DNA from: Holothuria scabra
Lineage: Eukaryota > Echinodermata > Holothuroidea > Aspidochirotida > Holothuriidae
Assembly (NCBI GenBank): GCA_037179385.1
Contig: CM074189.1
Location: 20,223,020-20,287,019, forward strand
Direction: 5' to 3'
DNA: 64,000 bases
The notes below the pieces were generated by a model, which ran no database searches, was not told where the DNA came from, and worked only from the letters and a program-made list of their open reading frames with translations. Below, piece after piece: positions 50,001 through 55,494 of the stretch. Both the position numbers and the translations under genes were made by a program. Positions within the stretch are counted from its first letter, which is position 1. The number at the start of each line of letters is the position of its first letter.

Positions 50001-53000
50001 GGCCTCACATTTACGTGTGGGTTTTGGTACCTGTACAATAGGGCTACGTGATTTAAAAATGTAAGACTGAGACATTTTCTCCAAATTATGCATGGAGGTG
50101 GCAGTACGTGCTACATTATGTGGGTACAGTAATGTATGCATTATTAAATGTACATAACAATTAAGTCGATGTTTCCACTTTCATTTAAGGTTTCATACTT
50201 GGAGCCATTTTGAAAATTAACAATCATGAGGTCCTGCCAGTTACAATTAACACCTCCCTTCTGTATATACTGTAGTCTGGAACACCTAAATCCGTCAGCT
50301 CTGTCTCCCCTCAATTAAACTACAGAATTTAAAAAAAAACAAAGTTTACACTCAGTAAGTTTTCAACCTTTTTAGATCACGCCAAAAAGGTGCTCATTTA
50401 CACTGCAAACAGTAGGCTGTATGGTCTTTCTACATCAACATCACAGTTAAATTTGAAATTTTCCTAATTTAAATGACAATATTTTTGCCCAATATCCAAG
50501 ATTAACCAGACCATTTTAAACTTTTACTGAATAACATTGACACTCCTCAGGTATACTGGTTGTTTCCTGAATTTTGGAAAAAATAAGAACAAAAACTGAA
50601 CATTTTTTCCTTTGTTTTTCAAAATAGCTAGGCCTTTCTGTATCAAGGGCCTACAAGTAATATACCCTAAATATATTCACTTGTCACATAAATTTCCATA
50701 TAACAATTTCATTGTTACTGTTTAATTTACTTTTTTATAACTCACAACATACTGTAAATAAAACAGTTGATCAAGGGAATACTAGCAAAAGACCGCCAAA
50801 TAAATCTTAAATTCAACTCTTTCCCTAAGAGCCCTTCGATGAACTGTGTAACGTTTAACTACCAGGATTTCTGTCAGAAAAGGGTAAGAGGGGATTTTAT
50901 CCCTCCTTTCAACAAGAAGGTGGGTAAAATCCCCCCTTTTTATTTCCATAAAAATGAAAAGAAAATATCATAATCATGTCTCTTGACTTAAAAGGAGGAC
51001 ACTTTTTTTGCAGCATTGCTTGAACTTACATAAATAAATGGATTTTAATTAAACCCCTCCAGATTGCATCTTACAGGGGTCTTAAAGGGAGCTAACTGTT
51101 TCCCTAAAACCACTTGTAAATTTACACTTAGCCTAGGGCAGCACCAATTTGGACTTGACGTTTAGCAATAATTAATTCCTCCTATTTTGAGTTTCTGCCA
51201 GAATCCCTGACTATGTACCATACATATGAATTTTTGGTAATCAGAATAATAATTTGGCTCTAATTGGGTTTACGTACATAGTGAGGTTAGGGTTAGAGGT
51301 ACAAATAGTTTGTACAGTATGCATAAGGTTAGGATAACATACCCATAGTAGTAGCCTAGGCTTATGGTTACAGTACAAGCTGTATTATTAGTAAAAGGGT
51401 TAGAGTTAGAGATACAGTACATACATTCAGGGCATAGGTATGCCACTTCGAGGTATGGAAACCCAATTGGTACCAAAATTTCACTCTTTCACCCATCTTC
51501 TGATCCCCCTGTCAACTTTGCAATCTTTTTACACAGTTCAACAGTTTTCATCCCCTTTTTAAAAGAAGGAATATCTTAAAGTCACCTTCAAATTTGAAAT
51601 TTCATGAAATAATCTCCATCTCAAATAAAAAACTCCTAGTTTTATAATCCATCCTGCATTCAGCACAATTTGATTTAGACCAGTAGACTGCTTTCTGAAT
51701 TTCACATATCAAAACAACATTACTACTTGTACAAAATTGGACATATTGCAAAGTGTACATTTACACAGTAAGCAGTATGGACATTTCTATTTTACAGATA
51801 ATTTTTTCAAATAATCATTTTGAATCATACATTTTTGCACCCAAATTCCTCCCAAAAACCAAAAACATTTCCAAAACTTGCTTTTTTGCTCCTTCAAAAG
51901 TTTCTTTATATTGATTTTGTAAGTACTGACTGCCTCCTGAATTCTGGAAGATCCAAACAAATTGGCTAGTTTTCCATATTTTTCAAAATAAGCCAATTTG
52001 TATAGGGAATTACTGTGTAAAAACTATCAGTTTTCACCTGCCACCATTTTTGGGGATTTTAGCATTAGGAATTCCATTTTTATCTCTTTAATTCTTCTGA
52101 TTTCAACCAAAATATTGTTACATTCTTGTTATTTGACCTCTATACTATTCTCCGTGACCAATCTTTTAACAATTTACCTCCCTCTGAATTTCTGGTAATC
52201 AAAATAAATTTGACACTTTTCCCCATTTTTTAGTCCATCATCAATTTTGCAATAATTCACAGTTAAGTCAATGCAGTTTCTAATGCCCTCTTCCTAAAAT
52301 TGGCCTCTAGAAATCACTTCCAAATTTCATTAAATCATCTCTCCCGGACAAAACCATCACAAAATCCCTGTTATTTAGTCTGTCACGAGTTCAACAATAC
52401 CTACATTTCAAGTATTGACTGTCTCCTGACATTTTCTAGTTCAAAAATAAACAGGTGTTTTTCACCAAACCTACCTGTTAATCGTAACATACTGTACACA
52501 GTACATTGTATAGGCTAGTATCAATAGCTACTGTATACTTACCATATCATACACCTTCACTTGTCCTGTCCATCCATTCCCCGTTACAATCCTGTCACCT
52601 TTGTCAGATATTCTGATTCTAGAAACATCATTTTCAACCTCAACAGTGAGAAAACTACAATTATTTTCACTTAAAAGAGAATAAAATGCAACTGTGTTAT
52701 GTTCACCTTCTTTGTAATAGATGGAGTCATACCATACTACAGCTGCTATACCTAACGTATTCATATTCACTCCTACACTGTCTACATACCACGTGACACT
52801 ATCTGTTGGTTTTGTCAATTCCGACAAAATTCTTCCATTTTTTTCTTCAAATATCAACGATTTGTGGATACTTCCTTCCTTACGTTCAACTACACAGACA
52901 AATATTCTGTCAGCTATAACCGTCATATCGTAAGGGAAGTAGCCATCTTGAATTCCATGTAAGATGATTGATTTGATTTCATTTAAGTCTATCACATCAT

Positions 53001-53484
53001 AGACAGTTATTTTATTTGATTTAAAACCGATAAATATTTCTGTTTCTCTGACAGACAGACATCTAATCTCATCAGATAAGTCGCCATGTTTTACTAATTT
53101 TATTTTACGAGATTTTATGACTCGATCTTGAATTAAATCAATAACTTCTAATTTATCACCAAGACCAGATAATATCGTGGTATCACTACCAGGATAAAAT
53201 GAAACAATTCGTCCCCAATGAGTTCCATATTCGTCTTCATATTTGTCAAATTCCTTTGAATAAATTATTTTTGGTTTATTTCTAGAATCATAATATCTGA
53301 CATTTCTGTATACGTCTATGTATGTTCGGTGTGTGTTCACGTTGCCGCCAGTTACAGCGATATTTCCATTCAAACTGAGAGATAGATCCCAAAGTCGCCA
53401 GCCATCTTGTTTCGTGTATCTACTGTGTTGAATGCAATAGCGGCTGTGTAGACAAACCGAAAAGAGAAATTTTAGGCCATGCAT
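25884..53484 (-). CDS. NLR-type gene: propeller-DED-DED-NACHT-ZU5-UPA
   Basis: Overall model of the main gene, read right to left. Exons: 53484-52543, 46139-45866, 42164-41850, 35444-33667, 33365-33163, 32740-32667, 31182-31121, 30275-30224, 29970-29647, 29495-29269, 28850-28707, 26793-26682 and probably 26016-25884. Every internal junction down to 26793 has AG/GT sites and matching phase (0,1,1,0,2,1,0,1,1,0,0), which would be very unlikely by chance. The product is about 1,500 residues. Predicted role: cytosolic nucleotide-binding innate immune or cell-death receptor, in which NACHT oligomerisation is coupled to DED adaptors or caspases. ZU5-UPA after NACHT parallels NLRP1. Unresolved: the true 5' end and the last splice. 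Confidence 0.75.
26682..26793 (-). CDS. NLR exon: end of the UPA domain
   Basis: Acceptor after a long pyrimidine tract (TTTCTCAATCTCTGAAG); phase 0 matches the upstream exon. It encodes EIPFESIDMDREESLKFVFR and KDAPGPAMPIFIFRAFQ, resembling the last beta-strands of UPA domains (a strand LxFxL followed by a hydrophobic strand). The donor is uncertain: CAAG|GTAGCA gives phase 1; reading on to TTTGG|GTAACC adds GSRGLRLLNRPKIW and gives phase 0. The frame stays open to a stop at 26608. Confidence 0.6.
28175..28440. mobile_element. piggyBac-like MITE flanked by TTAA
   Basis: TTAA (28175-28178) is followed by CCCTTTACCCTTGT; at the other end ACAACGGTAAAGGG is followed by TTAA (28437-28440). The 14-bp terminal inverted repeat (13 of 14 match) starting CCC and the TTAA target duplication are the hallmarks of piggyBac-group elements. 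The 258-bp body is GC-richer than its intron surroundings and non-coding. A second partial end with the same subterminal sequence (GCAAATATGCCCCGATTGGA...GGTTAA) lies at about 28055-28086. Confidence 0.75.
28707..28850 (-). CDS. NLR exon: middle of the UPA domain
   Basis: 144 nt, phase 0 at both ends; acceptor TTGAATTTCAG, donor ACTAAG|GTATGG. It encodes KLCANKQLVVASKKSFVYF and GETPLKFLLQKTVPSKWKQF, matching the middle of UPA domains, where a short strand-turn-strand is followed by L-x-F/I-L-L and a conserved W. Confidence 0.75.
29269..29495 (-). CDS. NLR exon: ZU5/UPA junction and start of UPA
   Basis: 227 nt; acceptor CCTGTTTTTACAG (phase 1), donor GGACAG|GTAAGC (phase 0). It encodes KPIWKEMIDQPYELTDTTC, IISLDSFCWVQYYV, KRLQVYAGGKHLNLADSFYV and VGYYLDVPGGGQ. 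In self-cleaving relatives (PIDD1, NLRP1, CARD8) the strand before the W carries HFS and the chain breaks between F and S. The aligned residues here are SFC (29410-29418), so the His is lost and the Ser is a Cys. Either the domain is not processed, as in UNC5 and ankyrins, or a Cys acts instead. Confidence 0.8.
29647..29970 (-). CDS. NLR exon: ZU5 domain
   Basis: 324 nt; acceptor TATTCCATAG (phase 1), donor GAAG|GTATAT (phase 1). It encodes a typical ZU5 domain: SGFIEIPNTGVRLDIPPNAL (family: G-G-x-L-x-[IL]-P-x-[ST]-G-V-x-L-x-I-P-P-x-A-[IL]-P), SVIVELLPDNLTFQRQVKL (family: SPVVxCGPxGLxFxxPVxL) and SLPHCFQL. ZU5 domains occur in ZO-1, UNC5 receptors, ankyrins, PIDD1 and FIIND proteins, nearly always followed by UPA, as here. 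Confidence 0.88.
30224..30275 (-). CDS. NLR small linker exon, Ser/Thr-rich
   Basis: 52 nt, entering at phase 0 (acceptor TTAACAG) and leaving at phase 1 (donor ACTG|GTAAGG). It encodes VETETSAATKTSSDTNT, a flexible Ser/Thr-rich linker just before the ZU5 domain. It is supported mainly by its phase, which fits both neighbours. Such a short exon could be skipped only with a frame change. Confidence 0.6.
30400..30540 (+). repeat. CCCCTGTGG...GGCGACTAAA interspersed repeat, copy 1
   Basis: Shares with 57420-57555 an ordered set of blocks: CCCCCTGTGG, ATGCCC(A/G)TGGT, CGCATGT, CAAGAGG(C/A)GACTAAAGG, TGAAAATAAATTTAA and GAGTTGACTGAC. It may be the conserved core of a SINE family; no tRNA head is visible. 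Confidence 0.5.
30735..30925 (-). mobile_element. tRNA-derived SINE, copy 7
   Basis: Reverse, diverged copy: GAATTCCCTACTCCATTGCT, TATGCTGAGCACTTAGCGCA, GTCCTTGGTATGACCTTACT and, at the head end, CAGACCTCCCAGCTGGAAGT and CAGATGCTCTAAAAGTG. The 3' end with the (CTAA)n tail is missing. It lies inside an NLR intron, opposite... in the same (minus) orientation as the gene. Confidence 0.6.
31121..31182 (-). CDS. NLR small linker exon
   Basis: 62 nt; acceptor TTTCTACCCTTCAG (phase 1), donor GGATG|GTAAAT (phase 0). It encodes IWKTGSHKAQTFSTSKETWM. No domain. It converts phase 1 from the previous exon into the phase 0 needed by the next, which is the main reason to believe it. Confidence 0.6.
31183..32666. 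other. NLR intron with MITE
   Basis: Intron with no exon seen. It holds a TATAGACGAAT MITE (31820-32080) and, at about 32215-32395, a cluster of CCATAT and ATATGG words (CCCATATAGGTCCCTTATAA, GGACCATATGGGGCCACATA, GGACCCATATGATCTATTAT, ACCCATATGAGGCCC) that is nearly self-complementary in places. Confidence 0.5.
31820..32080. mobile_element. TATAGACGAAT MITE, copy 1
   Basis: 261 bp with long imperfect inverted ends: TATAGACGAATCTGATTAGC on the left, and TCCGGATTCGTCTATA on the right. Subterminal blocks also mirror (GATCCATCAGCC versus GGTGATGGACC). A second copy lies at 43049-43311. Non-coding. The target duplication is unclear because the ends start with TATA. Confidence 0.7.
32667..32740 (-). 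CDS. NLR small exon after the superhelix
   Basis: 74 nt; acceptor TACTTAATTAG (phase 2), donor AAAAAG|GTGAGA (phase 1). It encodes FTAPSDPPFLDKKTVTILRE followed by DDKK. It continues the LRR-like stretch of the exon before (pattern CPLIREA...LDKKTVTIL). Both phases fit their neighbours. Confidence 0.65.
32951..33160. repeat. Tandem duplication beside a splice donor
   Basis: Two copies about 120 bp apart share CTGAAAAT(A/G), GGATAATTAA, CATGCCTCAATTAAATGACT and T(T/C)GG(T)TGGAAAT (32951-33040 and 33071-33160). The second ends at the donor of exon 33163-33365; the first ends in a donor-less equivalent. It is a local duplication of intron 5' sequence. Confidence 0.65.
33163..33365 (-). CDS. NLR exon: short LRR-like segment
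   Basis: 203 nt; acceptor TTTTTTCTGCAG (phase 0), donor GCACA|GTAAGT (phase 2). It encodes VISRKLVLSDVVVSASSNA, MMEVLDTLEEIEIIDHGGAL and LKFISKCPLIREA. The spacing of leucines and the CPL turn resemble one or two atypical leucine-rich repeats after an NLR superhelix; there is no long LRR array. A diverged copy of its donor region lies just downstream in the intron (32951-33040). Confidence 0.72.
33667..35444 (-). CDS. NLR exon: NACHT NTPase and C-terminal superhelix
   Basis: One exon of 1,778 nt (592 codons), acceptor TTGCTTGTTCTACACAG (phase 1), donor TGTGGG|GTAAGT (phase 0). Walker A GDPGSGKT (35170-35193), Walker B LLLDGLEEYNE (about 34940-34971), sensor-like KVVISSRSD, winged-helix-side LCSIPLLFVLV and the NLR motif FLHKIIQEWFAANHL near 34040-34080. 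NACHT ATPases switch by nucleotide exchange and assemble into rings. Between winged helix and superhelix is an insert of about 70 residues rich in Ser, Thr, Ala and charge (34093-34305), probably disordered. The intact long frame and invariant motifs show it is under constraint. Confidence 0.93.
35445..36339. other. NLR intron upstream of the NACHT exon
   Basis: AT-rich intron with no exon, RNA gene or repeat recognised. Confidence 0.5.
36340..37875 (+). repeat. AGGTCA tandem array A with (CA)n end
   Basis: About nine units of roughly 146 bp. Each has TGACCCCAAATGACCTTTGA followed by CCTCCACCAAAA, then AATAGGGTTCTTCCTTACAT and AAGTTTCCTACC. On the opposite strand this reads AGGTCA-A-AGGTCA-TTTG-GGGTCA. 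Right-hand units are most alike; left ones are diverged. It ends in a (CA)n tract (37748-37830), CATCATGAATGCATAG and a small hairpin (GGTTTC...GAAACC, 37852-37873). The 5' part (CCAGAATGCAAAAATGCATT, 36363) is shared with array B. Confidence 0.88.
37876..38379. other. NLR intron between arrays A and B, left part
   Basis: Contains poly-G (GGGGGGGGGAGG, 37998) and a short CCATA/CCGTA repeat (about 38069-38112). The plus-strand frame 38127-38330 is hydrophobic but has no recognisable signal. Confidence 0.45.
38380..38940 (+). pseudogene. Degenerate CCHC zinc-knuckle ORF1 of a retroelement
   Basis: Stop- and frameshift-broken coding relic. Three knuckle-like groups follow in order: WCSKEGHKVKSRHT, CLQLGHDNADCPNEV and a third starting CNL with GDISAAC then SYAAR. 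Upstream pieces (ARSMYNLKFTSDVHIL, LTVTPYDPSVAV, RYGDGELNVKRQSVWG) fit the RNA-binding part of ORF1 proteins that precede such knuckles in some LINEs. Only fragments remain; no adjoining reverse transcriptase was seen. Confidence 0.45.
39165..40895 (+). repeat. AGGTCA tandem array B with (CA)n end
   Basis: Same element type as array A: a 5' block CCAGAATGCAAAAATGCATT (39171), then about nine units of roughly 145 bp (clear from 39540) with TGACCCCAGATGACCTTTGA and CCTCCACCAAAAACAATAGG, GAAATCTATCCAAGTTTCCT and ATCTTGAGATAT. It ends with ACAAACACACACAAACACCA, CATCATGATTGCATAG and a hairpin (GGTTTT...GAAACC, 40872-40893). A (CAGA/CAGG)n stretch lies at about 39505-39522. The CA tract is much shorter than in A. 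Confidence 0.88.
40896..41481. other. NLR intron
   Basis: AT-rich intron with no recognised feature up to the duplicated exon fragment. Confidence 0.5.
41482..41745 (-). repeat. Duplicated DED-exon fragment grown into a minisatellite
   Basis: AGAGCTCCAACATCAAATAG...CATCTCATCCACAGCTAGCA GCAAGTAGAGTCC (41482-41542) matches the second DED exon at 41968-42028. From its end, a unit of about 30 bp (AGTCCTGGATTGTGACTGTT and variants such as TTCTGGAATGTGACTGTTTA) repeats six or so times to 41745. The unit derives from exon sequence AGTCCTGGATTCTGACTGTT (42028). No open frame remains. Confidence 0.75.
41850..42164 (-). CDS. NLR exon: second DED-like domain
   Basis: 315 nt; acceptor CTAATTTCTAG (phase 1), donor GAAG|GTAATT (phase 1). 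It encodes YGRFLATLSAHLTSSIPADL, GLSLLLALDEMGVIKISEVG and LQMELVQAVAKIHEYQS. The L-L-L-A-L-x-E-M-G-V-I hallmark and its place directly after another DED-like exon mark it as a second death-effector-like domain; a helical segment VEEAEKLLQKEELTAE leads to the NACHT exon. The joined codon across the intron reads GCA (Ala). A fragment of this exon is duplicated at 41482-41555. Confidence 0.78.
43049..43311. mobile_element. TATAGACGAAT MITE, copy 2
   Basis: 263 bp, inverted relative to copy 1: left end AAAGACGAATCCGAACAGAA, right end TCGGATTCGTCTATA, interior GTGATGGTCTGATTTCAGTC and GGCTGATGGACCCCACTAAT. The ends are a little more diverged than in copy 1. Confidence 0.7.
44590..44765 (-). mobile_element. 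tRNA-derived SINE, copy 8 (headless)
   Basis: Reverse copy: GTTAGATAGAGTTTAACGGC (tail side), TATTGGTTCAAGTCGAGCCG, GTTGTTGCTCACTGGATTGT, CTCCATTGCTTATGTGGAGC and CACAACGGCAGTAGGTTCCT. It stops at TTTTTTAGAGTCCT, so the tRNA-like head is missing (5' truncation). Confidence 0.7.
45866..46139 (-). CDS. NLR exon: first DED-like domain
   Basis: 274 nt; acceptor TTTTCCTGCAG (phase 0), donor CAGAG|GTAAGT (phase 1). It encodes AEVFTYSHFKEKLASTLQTD, LANFFRISKDQTDAILNSD and LLAAFEEKGILHPYNVERIR. The L-L-x-x-F-E-E-K-G-I-L and N-V-E-R-I-R pattern is that of helices of death-effector domains (family: L-L-x-x-L-E-x-x-x-L-[IL]-x-x-x-N-x-x-x-L). Tandem DEDs occur in FLIP and caspase-8 and mediate chain assembly with FADD-like adaptors. 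Confidence 0.8.
46140..52542. other. 6.4-kb first intron of the NLR model
   Basis: No exon found in 6.4 kb. The minus-strand frame at 49410-49622 is made of TGACCTC-type words from the array family and is not credited. Other content: (GTCT)n at about 48244-48273, an inverted pair around 50888-50937 (GGGGATTTTATCCC and GGGTAAAATCCCC) and GGTTAGGGTTAGAG words at 51285-51410. An alternative first exon for the DED part cannot be excluded here. Confidence 0.5.
52543..53484 (-). CDS. NLR 5' exon: beta-propeller
   Basis: 942 nt from ATG (53484) to donor TATG|GTAAGT (phase 0). It encodes a WD40/NHL-like propeller with six or so repeats of W-x-x-D or V-x-D strands: DGWRLWDLSLSLNGNIAVTG, GDKLEVIDLIQDRVIKSRKI, IRCLSVRETEIFIGFKSNKI and VSRIRISDKGDRIVTGNGWT, ending GQVKVYDM. 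Such propellers usually sit at the C-terminus of NLR or TRIM-like proteins. Here phase and order place it N-terminal to the DEDs. The start is uncertain: GTTTGTCTACACAG at 53444-53445 could be an acceptor, making this an internal exon with more sequence to the right. Confidence 0.68.
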
Positions 53485-55140
53485 GGCTATATGTATCCAT
53501 GGCAACGAGGAATGTTAGATAGGTTATAGAAATTAGGTCATTTACGGAGACTTTGAAAGGACGAATTTAGAGAAAATATTAATGAAGGATTAATGATGAA
53601 TATATGAAAGATGTTAGTGCTGTGTATAGGCCTACACAGAGAAATTTAGGAGTTAGTACATGACGATAATTAAGAGGGAATGGAAAAAGTGCAATTGGAG
53701 GGTATTTTGACTGGTTTTACATTTATTCTTATAACTATGACTAGTTTTTTAGTTTCTTTTTTAGAATTTTTTTATTGCAAGGAAATAAAATTTGAGTCAA
53801 ACAAAACATTAGAAATAAGCCAAGGTGTTTTGGATAGAAATAAGGACATTTTTACAGGTCTGGGAGTATTAAGCGGTCAATATTTTGCTAAAACAATACG
53901 TAGTGGAAGCATTTTTTCATTTTGGTTGTGTCGCCATTTGTTGGTTCTTTTTAACTGTTACTGTATGCTCTGGGATATTGCTCTCTTGACCTTTTGGAGT
54001 TTTTAACTGAGGACTAAAGAAAGAAGACATGACACTTATTTAAAGTTGTGACAAATGGAATTTATTCCTCACTCACCTTCAAATATATTCTTTCATTACT
54101 ATGTAAAATAAAACCAAGACTTAAATATTAATTACTAGGCTCAATAAAATTTCACATGATTGAATTAAAAATTTATGTGAACCATAGCTGATCCTGCTAG
54201 CTTTTGTAGGCTGTCTGCCACCAAGCAGTGTACTCGACTTTACAGTAATGTCAGTTTTCACTAAATATTCCGTATCTAGACCAGCAAAAACCAGTGCACA
54301 TCAATTCTTGGGTCACAGCTAGTGTTGACACTGTCTGAGCTGGCAATTAAAAAGAGCTACAATATGATTCAAACCATGAGAAAATTCCAGTCCAGATCCA
54401 CACCACGTCATTGGTATTAGTATTTCATAAAACCAGTTAAAACCTAGGAGTTCTAATCAAATATTACAGCTCCCTGTTTTAAAATCTAACAAATCCCCAA
54501 AACCCTCCTCTCGGAGGGCGCCCTCCCTGGCTACTGTGCTATTAGTTTACCAGGGTTTAGTTGCGGGTAAGTGGGGATAGGTAAATAGGAGGTAAGAGAG
54601 GGGCGATGTAGATCCAAACAACACCTAAATTACCTGTAGCCTGGAATTTTCTGCTAATTAATTTTGGTCAGGATATTGGTACATGTTTATCTCCCAACAA
54701 TTCAAAATTGGGGAAAAGGTTAAACTTGACTATTTTCCAGGGAGATTTGCTTTAGTAATTGACTGAAAATTTCTGAAGTTTATAGAGGGCATACTCAGAA
54801 GAGTGTTGTTCTAACTGATATTAGGGTCTTGACCAAGATACTGTAGGCTAGATAGGCATACAGCTAGTAAGGTAAAGTTTTATGTGCGCACATTGTTACC
54901 CTTCTTCAAAAAGGTAAAAGGGAAAATCGAATTCAGGAGCCAACCATTTCTGTTATTCTCAAAATGACTGATGTCTCATCTTGAAAAATGATTTGCTATG
55001 CTATAGAGTGTTTTTCAGTTGATGGTGTGATATCTGCCTTATTTCTTGAATGAAAGTTTTGTTTACTGTAAGTAACATCTTTACAAAATTTCATTTTTCC
55101 AAAAGGCCATTTTTAAGCTAGATATACTGTAGTGAAACTT
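53485..55140. other. 5' flank of the NLR model, non-coding
   Basis: No recognised promoter element or gene. The plus-strand frame at 53680-54006 has one hydrophobic stretch (GILTGFTFILITMTSFLVSF) but ends in an interspersed repeat (TTGACCTTTTGGAGTTTTTA) also present at 45395; I do not credit it. Confidence 0.45.
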
Positions 55141-55494
55141 AATGAAAAGATTAAACAAGAACCTACCTGGTTTGAAGTTTGATCTTGATTTTATGAAGTA
55201 ATAGTGAGTGAGAGGTAATGTGAGATCCCGTCCGCGCATGCGTGATCAGTCTTTAAAGTATGAGGCCTGAGTTATCAGACCACAAGACAGCACCCTATTA
55301 TTATAGATGGCTGTACTCCTACTGTAAGCTTTTCCATACATGTATAGAAATTAAATGCTAGCTGGCTTGACTAACATTTTCATTTATGAAGTTTCTGGGT
55401 GGGCGAGGAGGGCACATTACCTCTCACTCACTATTACTTCATAAAATCAAGATCAAACTTCAAACCAGGTAGGTTCTTGTTTAATCTTTTCATT
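55141..55494. repeat. Perfect 82-bp inverted repeat, 190-bp spacer
   Basis: The left arm 55141-55222 (starts AATGAAAAGATTAAACAAGA, ends GAGAGGTAATGTG) is the exact reverse complement of the right arm 55413-55494. The spacer (55223-55412) holds CGTCCGCGCATGCGTGATCA. Perfect identity of both arms implies recent origin or ongoing conversion. A transcript would fold into an 82-bp hairpin. It may be a young fold-back element or the terminal structure of a larger one. Confidence 0.92.

Noticed and set aside
51285..51410. GGTTAGGGTTAGAG words as an interstitial telomere
   Set aside because: Only one or two imperfect TTAGGG copies among degenerate GGTTAG words; far too few and irregular.
53680..54006. 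Divergent small membrane protein upstream of the NLR gene
   Set aside because: Its C-terminal part is an interspersed repeat (also at 45395), and codon structure is not convincing.
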